This document shows positions 27,101 to 35,683 of a DNA stretch of 64,000 nucleotides, piece by piece. Source of the DNA: Trichodesmium erythraeum GBRTRLIN201 (GTDB lineage Bacteria > Cyanobacteriota > Cyanobacteriia > Cyanobacteriales > Microcoleaceae); NCBI GenBank assembly GCA_018457135.1, contig JAGGDU010000191.1:1-64000 (forward strand), written 5' to 3'. A model generated the notes under the pieces. It ran no database searches. It had not been told where the DNA came from and saw nothing but the letters and a program-made list of their open reading frames with translations. The position numbers and the translations under genes are program-made. The stretch's first letter is position 1, and each line of letters begins with the position of its first letter.

Positions 27101-27209
27101 TAATATCATGCTTTTGAGAGATATTAATCAATCCTTCTTCAAGAGTGTGCAGTAATTTTGTAGTTTCTTCTACAAAGAATTCGTAGGCTTGATCGTCAAT
27201 TTCAATCAT
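24147..27209 (-). CDS. pixL: Hybrid CheA-type histidine kinase of the phototaxis operon
   Basis: About 1,020 residues from ATG 27209; a TTG five codons upstream is less likely. Domains in order: HPt with phosphoacceptor His about residue 47 (LMRAAHSIKGGAACIG), a helical segment, a charged linker, CheA dimerisation helices, HATPase (NAFDHGIEPVEIR, DDGGGIDVEK, GRGVGLDV), a CheW-like domain and a C-terminal receiver (VVDDSLTTRQ, ICDVEMPEMNG, YLTKPF). The linker holds two about 49-residue copies spaced 57 residues apart (SHVANQ...TNNQK and SHIANQ...TDNQK). It is the last gene of the pixGHIJL order, relaying receptor state to the CheY-type regulators that control type IV pili. Confidence 0.85.
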   Translation of the reverse strand: MIEIDDQAYEFFVEETTKLLHTLEEGLINISQKHDIKTLHKLMRAAHSIKGGAACIGLMGIQKIAHDLENGIRALYQENTVFDMELENLLLQAFDCLQSATLEQIETGNYDKKTALAKAKQVFQQLENKLGNSLEAAAEFPEMPMEQGDMAMFLFTEEIPFGLQRWENLLAGRSKGDNGLSLKDELKRQAEVFATLGAMLDLPGFTSIAQTAIKALEVNPKYTTKIAQLALADFWAGHKAVLEGDRAQGGQLNETLVKLTKPLKPKKAVGTTNKKQVSQPIKKSHVANQIQLQKAEINNRTKTTAHNATTLSENVSDQQDYGLEVTNNQKTEQVKKSTKKSHIANQNKSQKAEITNRKKTQNSNAATLSGNVLEQQDYGAEVTDNQKQVEQKQTTSQPSYALGIRIDLKNLEILNNLVGDLATQENSFMLQNIQAQASIETLDKGWQKIKQLMINLQDINVFYEKLKNSSNPQNNKLASLLNIIPNITEEIAQIGEAVDDIKVLHQQSQQIVKKKQQTLQRIQSNLNKTRMLPVESLFNRFPRMIRDLSVQNQKQVKLELIGINTMLDKVVLEKLYDPILHILRNAFDHGIEPVEIRQANGKSEVGIITIKSYYQGNYTYIEIRDDGGGIDVEKIRNKAIVKQVISASEATKLSTKQLYQLLFYPDFSTKEKVSELSGRGVGLDVALRQIEALKGNITIQSERGKGTRFILRLPWTLTITKLLVFRMEGNLFAIPLDILATIIYADPTEIKVNKEGKEIYSWRGKKVLIAPSIVSDYNYPIVLGDIQQKAVEFGQSPYGQKYQGKVMLFLISEDTDTIAIKVEQILMEQNLTIKPFSKILTAPSYLYGCTILGDGSLVPVIDGIKLLEKTLHKGESNTYKFPGIKNKLKQPALPQLPTILVVDDSLTTRQTISQTLHKSGYNVVQAKDAKEGLVKLQQHIPIQAIICDVEMPEMNGLQFLSHCRKQYSMEEMPILILTSRSSLSYRQLAKHLGANDYLTKPFLDQDLINSLQSYLPTVGG

Positions 27210-27729
27210 TGTATAAAAGTTCAAATTTTAAAGAATATAAACAGCATATTATAACACTACACAAAAGTGTTAGCACATTAATAAAATTATAGTAGCTTTA
27301 TTTTCCTAGAGATTAGACTACAGTAGGGTTGTTCCTTGGAGCTCCATATAAGGATTTTTATGATTAAAAGCGTGTTCCCAATTTGCTGAAAACCACTGAA
27401 ATCCAATAAAAACAATAGTTTTGACTTGAGCTAGTAGCTGTTTGCATTCGCATTCTGACACGAAAAGGCTGACAGCACTTTTCAAATTGATTACAAACAA
27501 AGGAATTCCCAAGCCTCTCCTCGGATAGGGACTCAACAAAATATTCACCACATTTATTTCAGTCCGGATACTTGAAGTCAGGGGCACTGTTTCGCTACGC
27601 AACACAAAAAAACGTAGTTCCTCCTCCAGGAGGCTAACTGTAACAGTGATAATTTAAATGACCTCACATCAGAATCAAAAACTTATAGGGAGTTGTAGGG
27701 AGTATATCCCTACTACCTAAGAACCCCAA
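27210..27729. other. Intergenic region between pixJ and pixL
   Basis: About 520 bp inside an otherwise co-directional operon. It has a short inverted repeat AACACT...AGTGTT (27253-27271) upstream of pixL, and a dispersed-repeat stretch (about 27570-27630) resembling the one at 3033-3087. A 95-codon minus-strand frame (27318-27605) overlaps this repeat and is not called. Confidence 0.4.
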
Positions 27730-30700
27730 TTAATTTACCTTAAACTCAGCAACATTCTTTTCTAAATCTCCAGCCACTGCTAGTAATTTAGCAAAAGACT
27801 CTGCCACAGTCATAGATTGTTCAGAAGTTTGATTAGCGATCGCTGCCACTTCCTGCATTGTTTTTGACAGTGTACTAGAAGTATCAGCTTGAGTAGTAGC
27901 AGAAACAGTAATATCCTTTACCAACTCATTAATTTTTCCACTCACATCCAACATATCTGTCAGAGTTTGTCGCGCTCCCTTAACTAACTGAGTACCAATC
28001 ATTACCCGCTTTCGCCCCACTATCATTGATTTAATAACTTCACTGGTGCCAGACTGAATCTCCTCAACAATTTGCTCTATTTCCTCAGTAGCACTAGCTG
28101 ACTGCTCTGCCAGAGAACGTACCTCACTAGCCACCGTAGCAAATCCTTGGTCATCTTGCCCCGCTCTAGTTGCTTCTACCGAAGCATTCAATGCTAAAAC
28201 ATTTGTTTGATTTGCCAAATCATTAATCAAACTAAGAACCCGTGAAATCTTCTTAGAAGTTTCCCCTAAACTTTTCACCTTCCTAGCAGTTGCCTCAACT
28301 GTTTTCTGAATTCCCAGGATTCCATCCACAGTACGGTTCATGGCAGCATCACTCGTTTGTAGAATCTGATTTGCTTGCTGCACCTTAGTTTCTGCTTGTT
28401 TGGCATTAGCTACCACTGCCTTAACTGAATTAGCCATTACCTGAATTTGTTGGAAAGCATTAGCTATTGCTTCTGCTTGGCGTTGAGCTTCACCGGACAG
28501 CTTTTTAATTTCTGCTTCATTATCAACTGTAGTCAAACTCACAACATTTGTTGCCGACTGCACCTGCAAGACTAACTGCTGTAAGCTTTCAATCGCAGCA
28601 TTAAAGAAATCAGCAACAGTTCCCATTACACCAGTTGTAACAGTAGCACGCACTGTCAAATCCCCATCAAAAGAATTTTCTATTTCTGCCAAAAACTTTT
28701 CTATCTGAGTTTCTAGTAATTCTTTTTGGTTTTGCTGTTCCATAGATATACCTTCTGCTTTTTGACGAGCTTGTTCAATTTGTTGTAACAAAAGTGCTTG
28801 GTCAAGAGCATACCCAATTTGCAAAGATACCTGCTTAAAAACTTCAACATCTGACTCTAACCAATTGCGAGTTTCAGAACATTGATGCACCCCTAATAAA
28901 CCATATAGAGTTTGGTTAACTAAAATCGGAGCCACTATATTCGCCTTAACTTGCCATTTTCCTAGTTGTTCTTCATGACATGCTGTCAAACCTGCTTTAC
29001 TTACATCTGGTGTAACCTGTACCCGACCTTGACGATATGGTTCCACATAATCTACCGGAAAACAAGTTACCTCAGTTTCCATATCTATAATATTGATATA
29101 CCCCTGTTTAACCGCCTCACTAATAATCTTACCATCCCAGTCTTTATCAAAACGATAAACTACTACCCGGTCAGCTTCCATCAGTTTAAGTGCTTCTTCT
29201 ACTCCTGTACGAAAAATGCGGTTTATGTCAAGAGATTCCCGAATTCTTAAACTAATTTGATTCAGTTTTTTAGACTGTTCTACAGTTGTTTTTTGCCGTT
29301 GTAGAAGATTTTCCTGCTCAACTGCAAAACCGATTTGAGTTGCTAATTGCTTAATAAAATCAACTTCTGAATCTTTCCAATTACGGGGAGCAGAACATTG
29401 ATTAGTTACAAAGAAACCATATAGCTTTTTCTCAACCAGAATTGGAGCTGTCAATGTCGCTTTAATTTTTAGAGGTTCAGCATCTTTTAAATAACATTCA
29501 GTATTCTTAGCATCATCAATCATAGTTTGAGAGGGGTCGTGTAGATTATTGAATACCTTAACTCGTCCTCGAAGATAAGCTTTAATATGATGTTCCTTAA
29601 AACATTTAGCATCCAATTTTGTACCCATAGCAGTAGGCCACATACTATCTACTGATTCAGCCACAACAGTACCATTATAGTCATCATCTAATTTATAAAC
29701 CATCACTCGGTCTGCTGTTAAAACTTGGCGAGTCTCAACTACTACTGTATTAAAAATATCCTGTTCATTCAAAGATTCCCGAATCATCGAGCTAATTTCA
29801 TTCAAGCGTCGTGCTTGTTCAGTTGCGACCTTTTGCTGTTCTAAAAGTCTTTTCTGTTCTAAGGCAGTACTGAGTTGACTACCTAACTGTTTGACAAAAT
29901 TAATTTCTGATTCTTGCCAACTTCGAGGTTGAGAACATTGGTGAACAATTAATAAACCATATAGTCCTGCTTCTACTAAAATTGGAGCAACAATATTTGC
30001 TTTAACTTCAAAAGGTTCTAATAATTTAATCTGACACTCAGATATCCCAGAACCTTGAATATTTTCAATTGTGCTAACTTGCCCACGCAGATAAGGCTTA
30101 AAATTTTTGGCAAAGCAAGGGTCAGCTATTTTCTTACCCATAGTTTCTGTCCAACCCTGACCAACTGATTCTGCTACCACTGTACCAACCATATTTTCAT
30201 CAAACTGATAAATTATAGTGCGGTCTGCTCCCAGAGTATTACGAGCTTTTTCAATCAGAATATCAAAAACTTCTTCAGTATTAGTGCTACTACGCAAACT
30301 ATTGGCAATTTCGTTTAATAATCGAGTTTGTTTAACTATAGCTTGTTGTTGTTCTAATAAGTATGCTTGGTCTAGAGCATACCCTACTTGAATACTAACT
30401 TTTCCCATCAAGTCTATTTCTAATTCTGTCCAAGCTCTGGGACCAGAACATTGGTGAGCAATTAACAGACCTTGTAGTTTCTTCTCAACTACAATGGGGG
30501 CAACTAAACTAGCTTTGACCTCAAAGAGCTTAAGCTGATTAATATAAGAGGGAGTTAGTTCAGCTTCTTCTATATTGTCTATAACCTTAACTCGCCTTTG
30601 TTGATAGGATTGTACATAATGGTCAGCAAAATAGACATCAGTAATTTTTGCTCCCTGGGCTTTTGGCCATTTGCTATCAACTGATTCAGCAATAACTGCG

Positions 30701-31671
30701 CCTTTTGATTCATTATCAAATTTGTAGACCATTACTCGATCTGAGTTTAAAATACTCCGGGTTTCTTCGACTGTAGTAGCTAATACGTCTTTGAGGTTCA
30801 GGGACTTACGAATTTCGTTCGTTATTTTATTTAATTTTTGAGCTTGTTGGGTAGCTGCCCGTTGTTTTTCTAATAGTAACGCTTGGTCTACAGCATAACT
30901 AAGTTGAATTGCCAGTTGCTGGAAAAATTCGATTTCTGATTCTATCCATTGTCGAGGTTCAGCACAATGATGGGCTATTAATAAGCCTATTAATTTTCCA
31001 CTGGCAAGAATAGGAGCGACTAAGTTTGCTCTAATAGCAAAGGTTTCAAGTTGACTGATATGACAATCATTTAATCCTGCTTCATAGATATCAGCAATTC
31101 CCCTTACCCGACCTTTTTGATAAAATTCTACATAACGCTCCGCAAAACAGGGATCGGTGATTTCTTCTCCCAGTGTTTCTGGCCATTGCACATCTACTGA
31201 TTCGGCAATGACTGTGCCTTGCCAATTTTTATCAAATTGATATACTATTACTCTGTCTGTTTGTAAAGCATATCTAGCATCTTCCACAACAGTTTTAAAT
31301 ATATCTTTAAGGTTGAGAGACTCCCGAATGTTGGACGTTATTTGGTTTAATAATTCGGCTCTTTCTGCTGCAGCTCCTTCTGTTTCTATTAATGATTGAA
31401 GTTGATTGATTCTGATATCTATATTAGAGCGCAATACTGCTAAATCTTCTGCTAATGCATTAGTTTTTTCCTTTAAACCTAGTGATTTTTTGGTAGAAAT
31501 AGATGTTTTTCTAGTATTTGGCTGCCACACTTCTACTGGCACAATTGTTAATTCTTCATTTCCTGATTGAGGTTGTTTAGTTTCTATTGGAGATTTTTTA
31601 GAGTAATCTTTATCTTTATTGGGCAGTCTATTGTCTTGTTGGTTTGTTTTTCTAAAACCGGTCTGTGTCAT
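27730..31671 (-). CDS. pixJ: Soluble methyl-accepting phototaxis receptor with five cyanobacteriochrome-like GAF domains
   Basis: 1313 residues, no membrane segment. After an Asn/Lys-rich head and a coiled coil come five GAF domains (about residues 105-265, 280-435, 450-605, 620-785, 800-955), a HAMP-like linker (990-1040) and an MCP signalling domain (NQTNVLALNASVEATRAG about 1154-1171). GAF1 has both DPCF (Cys175) and the bilin-anchoring Cys203-His204; GAF5 has TCF (Cys870) and Cys898-His899; GAF3 has DPCF (Cys519) but Cys546-Gln; GAF4 has Cys690 and Cys726-Tyr; GAF2 has neither Cys. This is the DXCF cyanobacteriochrome pattern of PixJ/PtxD photoreceptors. The lack of an anchor recalls filamentous cyanobacterial PtxD. 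Confidence 0.85.
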   Translation of the reverse strand: MTQTGFRKTNQQDNRLPNKDKDYSKKSPIETKQPQSGNEELTIVPVEVWQPNTRKTSISTKKSLGLKEKTNALAEDLAVLRSNIDIRINQLQSLIETEGAAAERAELLNQITSNIRESLNLKDIFKTVVEDARYALQTDRVIVYQFDKNWQGTVIAESVDVQWPETLGEEITDPCFAERYVEFYQKGRVRGIADIYEAGLNDCHISQLETFAIRANLVAPILASGKLIGLLIAHHCAEPRQWIESEIEFFQQLAIQLSYAVDQALLLEKQRAATQQAQKLNKITNEIRKSLNLKDVLATTVEETRSILNSDRVMVYKFDNESKGAVIAESVDSKWPKAQGAKITDVYFADHYVQSYQQRRVKVIDNIEEAELTPSYINQLKLFEVKASLVAPIVVEKKLQGLLIAHQCSGPRAWTELEIDLMGKVSIQVGYALDQAYLLEQQQAIVKQTRLLNEIANSLRSSTNTEEVFDILIEKARNTLGADRTIIYQFDENMVGTVVAESVGQGWTETMGKKIADPCFAKNFKPYLRGQVSTIENIQGSGISECQIKLLEPFEVKANIVAPILVEAGLYGLLIVHQCSQPRSWQESEINFVKQLGSQLSTALEQKRLLEQQKVATEQARRLNEISSMIRESLNEQDIFNTVVVETRQVLTADRVMVYKLDDDYNGTVVAESVDSMWPTAMGTKLDAKCFKEHHIKAYLRGRVKVFNNLHDPSQTMIDDAKNTECYLKDAEPLKIKATLTAPILVEKKLYGFFVTNQCSAPRNWKDSEVDFIKQLATQIGFAVEQENLLQRQKTTVEQSKKLNQISLRIRESLDINRIFRTGVEEALKLMEADRVVVYRFDKDWDGKIISEAVKQGYINIIDMETEVTCFPVDYVEPYRQGRVQVTPDVSKAGLTACHEEQLGKWQVKANIVAPILVNQTLYGLLGVHQCSETRNWLESDVEVFKQVSLQIGYALDQALLLQQIEQARQKAEGISMEQQNQKELLETQIEKFLAEIENSFDGDLTVRATVTTGVMGTVADFFNAAIESLQQLVLQVQSATNVVSLTTVDNEAEIKKLSGEAQRQAEAIANAFQQIQVMANSVKAVVANAKQAETKVQQANQILQTSDAAMNRTVDGILGIQKTVEATARKVKSLGETSKKISRVLSLINDLANQTNVLALNASVEATRAGQDDQGFATVASEVRSLAEQSASATEEIEQIVEEIQSGTSEVIKSMIVGRKRVMIGTQLVKGARQTLTDMLDVSGKINELVKDITVSATTQADTSSTLSKTMQEVAAIANQTSEQSMTVAESFAKLLAVAGDLEKNVAEFKVN

Positions 31672-31968
31672 AATTTTATTAGTGATGGTTAATGAGGAAT
31701 TATAGGGGTTTTCACTTCATTAATACAAAACTTCTACAAATGCCTTGTATTTGATTAAATAAATATCTGTATTTTTGAATAATGAAAACTACTATAATTA
31801 ATGGATATAGGTAAATTTTGTATTAGTAAAGACATACAAATGTCCTCCATTCAAAATTCAAAAGTATGTATTAGTAAGGCTTTTATAATTAATTTTGTTC
31901 CTCACTCCTAGTACCGTTCAAAAAAAAAATTATTACTGATGAATTATGAATTATAACGAGGTTTAAAT

Positions 31969-32451
31969 CTAGGTTTTTTCTATGTATTCGATGATTGCTT
32001 TAATATCTAAAATCATCTTTTTTTCTCCTGCTGAATTGCTGCAAGTTCCCTGAATAAACTTTTCTACAAGTGAATTTCTTTTGTGTTTTGTTGACGTACT
32101 AATCTCTTTACTTTCAAAATCGATCAATTTACCTACTTTTTGGACCAAAATACCTAGATAACTATCTCGAAATTTTACTTTCACTACTCTAAACTTTTGC
32201 TGATAGTATCCAGTAGATAGTAAAGGTTGAAAACCCATCAAATAAGCAAGATCGATTAACCATAGAATTTGGCCTTGCCACTGGAATACTCCTACAACTA
32301 CATTTGGCATACCTGGTATTTGTAAGATTATTCTATGGTCTAAAGTAATCACTTCATCCAGCTCACGAGTAAATAGTATTACCTCTAAAGTCTTAGTGAC
32401 TTCTAAAGATATAAATTGTTGACTACTATTTAATGATAGTTGTTTTGCCAT
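31969..32451 (-). CDS. pixI: CheW-like adaptor of the phototaxis operon
   Basis: 160 residues, a single CheW domain: FISLEVTKTLEVILFTRELD, then VVVGVFQWQGQILWLIDLAY and SYLGILVQKVGKLIDF. CheW couples receptor arrays to the CheA kinase. It lies 41 bp after the CheY gene and 297 bp before the receptor gene, in the conserved G-H-I-J-L order. Confidence 0.8.
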   Translation of the reverse strand: MAKQLSLNSSQQFISLEVTKTLEVILFTRELDEVITLDHRIILQIPGMPNVVVGVFQWQGQILWLIDLAYLMGFQPLLSTGYYQQKFRVVKVKFRDSYLGILVQKVGKLIDFESKEISTSTKHKRNSLVEKFIQGTCSNSAGEKKMILDIKAIIEYIEKT

Positions 32452-32492
32452 TGGCTTTTTTTCATGCTTTAGTCATTAAACAACGATGTTTT

Positions 32493-32861
32493 TCACACAA
32501 CTAATTTTTCTAATGTTGCCACAAGTTTCTCTTGATCAACTGGTTTAGTAACATAAGCAGATGCTCCCTGCTTCATACCCCACTGTTTATCAATTTTCTC
32601 TGATTTACTAGAACAAATAATAATTGGGATATTCGCTGTATTTTTTTGCTTTTTTAGTTCTCTACACAAACTATAACCACTCTGACCCGGTAATACAACA
32701 TCTATTAAAATTACATCAAAATTTTTTTCCCTCAGCATCACCTTAGCTGCTTCTGCTGTACCTACATTTAAGACCTCATACCCTGATTTTTTCAAGCACT
32801 GAGTCAGAGCAGTAGCTTCTCTGTGACTATCTTCTACCATCAAAACACTTCCCTTTACCAT
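32493..32861 (-). CDS. pixH: CheY-like response regulator of the phototaxis operon
   Basis: 122 residues, a stand-alone receiver: acidic pair in MVEDSH, phosphoacceptor Asp in VILIDVVLPGQSGYSL, and the conserved Lys in YVTKPV. It has no output domain, so acts by protein binding, probably on pilus motors as in PixH/PilH. It is followed by the CheW gene after 41 bp. Confidence 0.85.
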   Translation of the reverse strand: MVKGSVLMVEDSHREATALTQCLKKSGYEVLNVGTAEAAKVMLREKNFDVILIDVVLPGQSGYSLCRELKKQKNTANIPIIICSSKSEKIDKQWGMKQGASAYVTKPVDQEKLVATLEKLVV

Positions 32862-33385
32862 TGATTATCTTTCCACTGTCAAAACTAACTTAATAGTAAT
32901 TCCTAATGATTACTATTATTTCATATAATCGTAAAAGTTTATCTTTCTTCACAATACAATATTAACTACCAAATGGCATCTCAATAATTGCTTTTTCTTG
33001 CTTCTGTATGCTGTGACTTTCCTTTTAAGGTTAGTTACTTATTTGATTTAATAAGTAGTAGTATTCAAGAAAGAAACTTAAGTAAGTAATTAAATACTAT
33101 TATATTTAAAGGAGCGAATAGCAGTAGTTTTATTGATCAAAATAATTATCGCGACTCAACCCCGCCTTGACAAAATGTTTTTGGAGGTTTGCTTATTCCC
33201 ATACCGTTTACATAAAACTTTTTTTGACTTCTGAGTACTAAACTTTGACTTCTGACGAGCATTAACCCCACTTCAACCATAAATCAAGATGGTCCAAAGA
33301 CTACCCAAAAACCTGAAACGGAGTAGTTAAATTTATTAATATCTTTTAATAACATAAGTCTAAGTAACAATAGAGTTATTCTTGA
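32862..33385. other. Intergenic region between pixG and pixH
   Basis: About 520 bp, AT-rich, no gene or structure recognised. Its length suggests pixH has its own promoter or a processed long transcript. Confidence 0.4.
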
Positions 33386-34552
33386 TCAGTTAAATTTTGG
33401 AGTTACAGACAAATGTTTTTTAATAATTTTTAAAATTGCTTCTGGCTTAGGAGGCTTATTCAGAAAATCAGCAGTTCCAATTAACTTGGCCCGACTGCGA
33501 TCTATTAAATTATTCTTACTAGTAAGAATGATAACTGGTATTTTTTTAAAAGCTGGTGTATTGTGTAAAAATTGATAAACATTATAACCATTAGCATTAG
33601 GCATTTCTAAGTCAAGAAAAATCAAATCTGGTTTATGTTCAGCAATTTTCACAAATCCTTTGATTGGATCTTGTATACCGATCAGGTTATATCCAGCAGG
33701 CTCAACAATTTTTCTTAATGTTTCAGCAACTACCTTACTATCATCAATACAAGCAATTAATGGCTTTTTTTTTGGTATAGTCTTATCTCTATTTTTATGA
33801 GAATTAGTTTTTGCTAAAGATGATGTAAAATTGGGTCCTGGCAAATCTGAAATTGTTTGTAATTGTACCAACCCTTTCTTGACTAAGGGAAGTAAAGTAT
33901 GAGTGACAACTAAGATTGATTTTTGTAGTTTACATACAATATCCCACAGAGTTAAATCACCCTGTAAATATTTACCGAAACCAGATAAAGCTTCTGAGGC
34001 AACAGGTTTTTTAGGAACAGGAACAAGGTTTAGGTTTAAATTTTCAAAACCTGCTTTTCTAGATAGATATTGTATTTGAGCAACTTTAGCGAAAATTGGT
34101 TTTATTTCCGAATAAGATAGAGATAAACCAAGGGATAATTCTGATTTACTACCAGGGTTTTCTTCCCACTTATGTATTAGATCTGGGTAGTAGCTTATGG
34201 AAAACAAGATTTCTAGGGTAACAGTGCGAATGACTGCTTTTGCTTGAGCAACAGTGATTTGATTTTTGCTAATTCCATCATACAGGAGTAAGTATTCCCA
34301 AGGTTTGTATGGCTCTAGTTGTAATTGTATTTGTGAGGTTATAGGATTCCACTTAGGGCAGTATAACTTTACCCGTCGTTCCCAACGCCTTACTCTGTGG
34401 ATTTCGCTAGTGCTATATAATATCCTACCATAAGATAGGTTGATTTGTCTTTCTTTTGGCAGACTATTTAATAATAATTTGCCAGTTGCATTTAGTTGGC
34501 TAAGTTCATCCAAAATTTTGGCCAATTTGATTAACTGTTTGTTAGCAGACAT
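33386..34552 (-). CDS. pixG: PatA-type response regulator (PATAN plus receiver)
   Basis: 388 residues. The N-terminal PATAN domain begins ILDELSQLNATGKLLLNSLP; the middle is helical; the C-terminus is a receiver with CIDDS, FLDLEMPNANGYNV and the Lys in FLNKPPKPE. PatA-type regulators in the first position of pix/pil/hmp operons control type IV pilus activity. A decayed copy of the first 70 or so codons lies immediately upstream (34561-34785), so the present 5' end was once duplicated. Confidence 0.8.
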   Translation of the reverse strand: MSANKQLIKLAKILDELSQLNATGKLLLNSLPKERQINLSYGRILYSTSEIHRVRRWERRVKLYCPKWNPITSQIQLQLEPYKPWEYLLLYDGISKNQITVAQAKAVIRTVTLEILFSISYYPDLIHKWEENPGSKSELSLGLSLSYSEIKPIFAKVAQIQYLSRKAGFENLNLNLVPVPKKPVASEALSGFGKYLQGDLTLWDIVCKLQKSILVVTHTLLPLVKKGLVQLQTISDLPGPNFTSSLAKTNSHKNRDKTIPKKKPLIACIDDSKVVAETLRKIVEPAGYNLIGIQDPIKGFVKIAEHKPDLIFLDLEMPNANGYNVYQFLHNTPAFKKIPVIILTSKNNLIDRSRAKLIGTADFLNKPPKPEAILKIIKKHLSVTPKFN

Positions 34553-34560
34553 TTTTTAGT

Positions 34561-34785
34561 TGTCAGGTTGTAGGATTAAACTCAGGGCAGTGCAATCTGA
34601 TCTGTCGTTCACAAAGCCTTAAGCATCTGGATATCTCTAGTAGCATACGGAATTATACCATAAAATAAGTTAATTTCTCTTTCCTTTGCCGGACTATTTA
34701 TGAATATTTTGCCAGTTGCATTTAGTTAGCTAAGTACATTCAAAATTTCGGCAAATTTGATGAATTTTTTTGTTACCGGATATTG
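34561..34785 (-). pseudogene. Decayed duplicate of the pixG 5' end
   Basis: Minus-strand translation reads KKFIKFAEILNVLS, stop, LNATGKIFINSPAKEREINL and FYGIIPYATRDIQ, aligning residue by residue with pixG's start (LIKLAKILDELSQLNATGKL and so on). Nucleotide identity with 34330-34550 is obvious by eye (for example GCCAGTTGCATTTAGTT in both). Several stops show it is not translated. It is a tandem partial duplication directly upstream of the intact gene. Confidence 0.7.
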
Positions 34786-34934
34786 AACTGAAAATTATAA
34801 GATTCAAATTTAAATAATCCTAATTTTTTGTATATTTAATCACATGTATATATTTCAGCTTCCTTCTTACCACGTGAGCTTCTCTTCACATTCTCAAATT
34901 TTATCCAAATGCTAAGAAGTTACTGCTACCGTTT

Positions 34935-35488
34935 AGCGATCGCATTCCTAGTAGACATCGACGCACCCAGTTAATGGTCAAAAACTTAGCTAAGTTGGGG
35001 TATCCTATTGATCCACCATCAACCCAGCGCGCGAAAAGTACCAGGAAGACCAAATATTCCTATAGCCTTATTTAATGAAGGTTATGTGCGTTCGCGCCAC
35101 AAGAATCTTTTGAACCTTGGTTGAGGGATAATAAACCTACTTATGTTCATTATCAGAAATTTTCTATAATTGAAGGTACTAGTTTACTGCGTAGTTGTGG
35201 AGTAGTTCCTGTTTGCGAGCACCCCTATCTATTTCATGGGGGCAAGTTGAGGTTATATTACCTAAGATGATATAAGTTGCTTTGATGGAGCCAGAAGCTT
35301 TTCATCCCTCTCATTCTCCGACTCAAGTACAAAATTTAAAAGATTTATCCAAAAAGTATAGGTTGTTGATAGCTGGTGGCATTGACTATCATGGAGTTAA
35401 TAATTATAGAAAAAAGGAAACTACTTTAAATATGCTTCCATTACCAATAGAGTTGCTTGCACCGATCCAGCAAGCTCCTAGTATTTAA
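34935..35488 (+). pseudogene. PHP-domain (TrpH-like) phosphoesterase pseudogene
   Basis: Pieces in shifting frames read RHRRTQLMVKNLAKLGYPID, then GRPNIPIALFNEGYV, then PTYVHYQKFSIIEGTSLLRS, GVVPVCEHPYLFHGGKLR, MEPEAFHPSHSPTQVQNLKD and YRLLIAGGIDYHGVNNY. The GVVPVxxHP and GGIDYHG blocks are metal-binding motifs of the PHP phosphoesterase family. The 5' part including HTHTxxSDG is absent and at least two frameshifts are needed; only the last 68 codons remain open. Confidence 0.55.
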
Positions 35489-35683
35489 TGTGGGAAATAG
35501 AGAGACAACTGTAGAGACCTTCCTAGGAATATCTCTGTGAGCTATCCCCTTATTCCCACTATCATAGCGCTAGACAAATAGGTGTTTTACATTCCACTAG
35601 AAAGCTTCTGGTATTTCCTGTTCCTTAACAACATTAATTTCCCAGTTCTAACCAAAAGACGTAGTACCATAATTAAAAAAAAA

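Noticed and set aside
27318-27605. 95-codon minus-strand frame between pixJ and pixL
   Set aside because: Runs through a dispersed repeat, has no recognisable motif and no ribosome-binding site.
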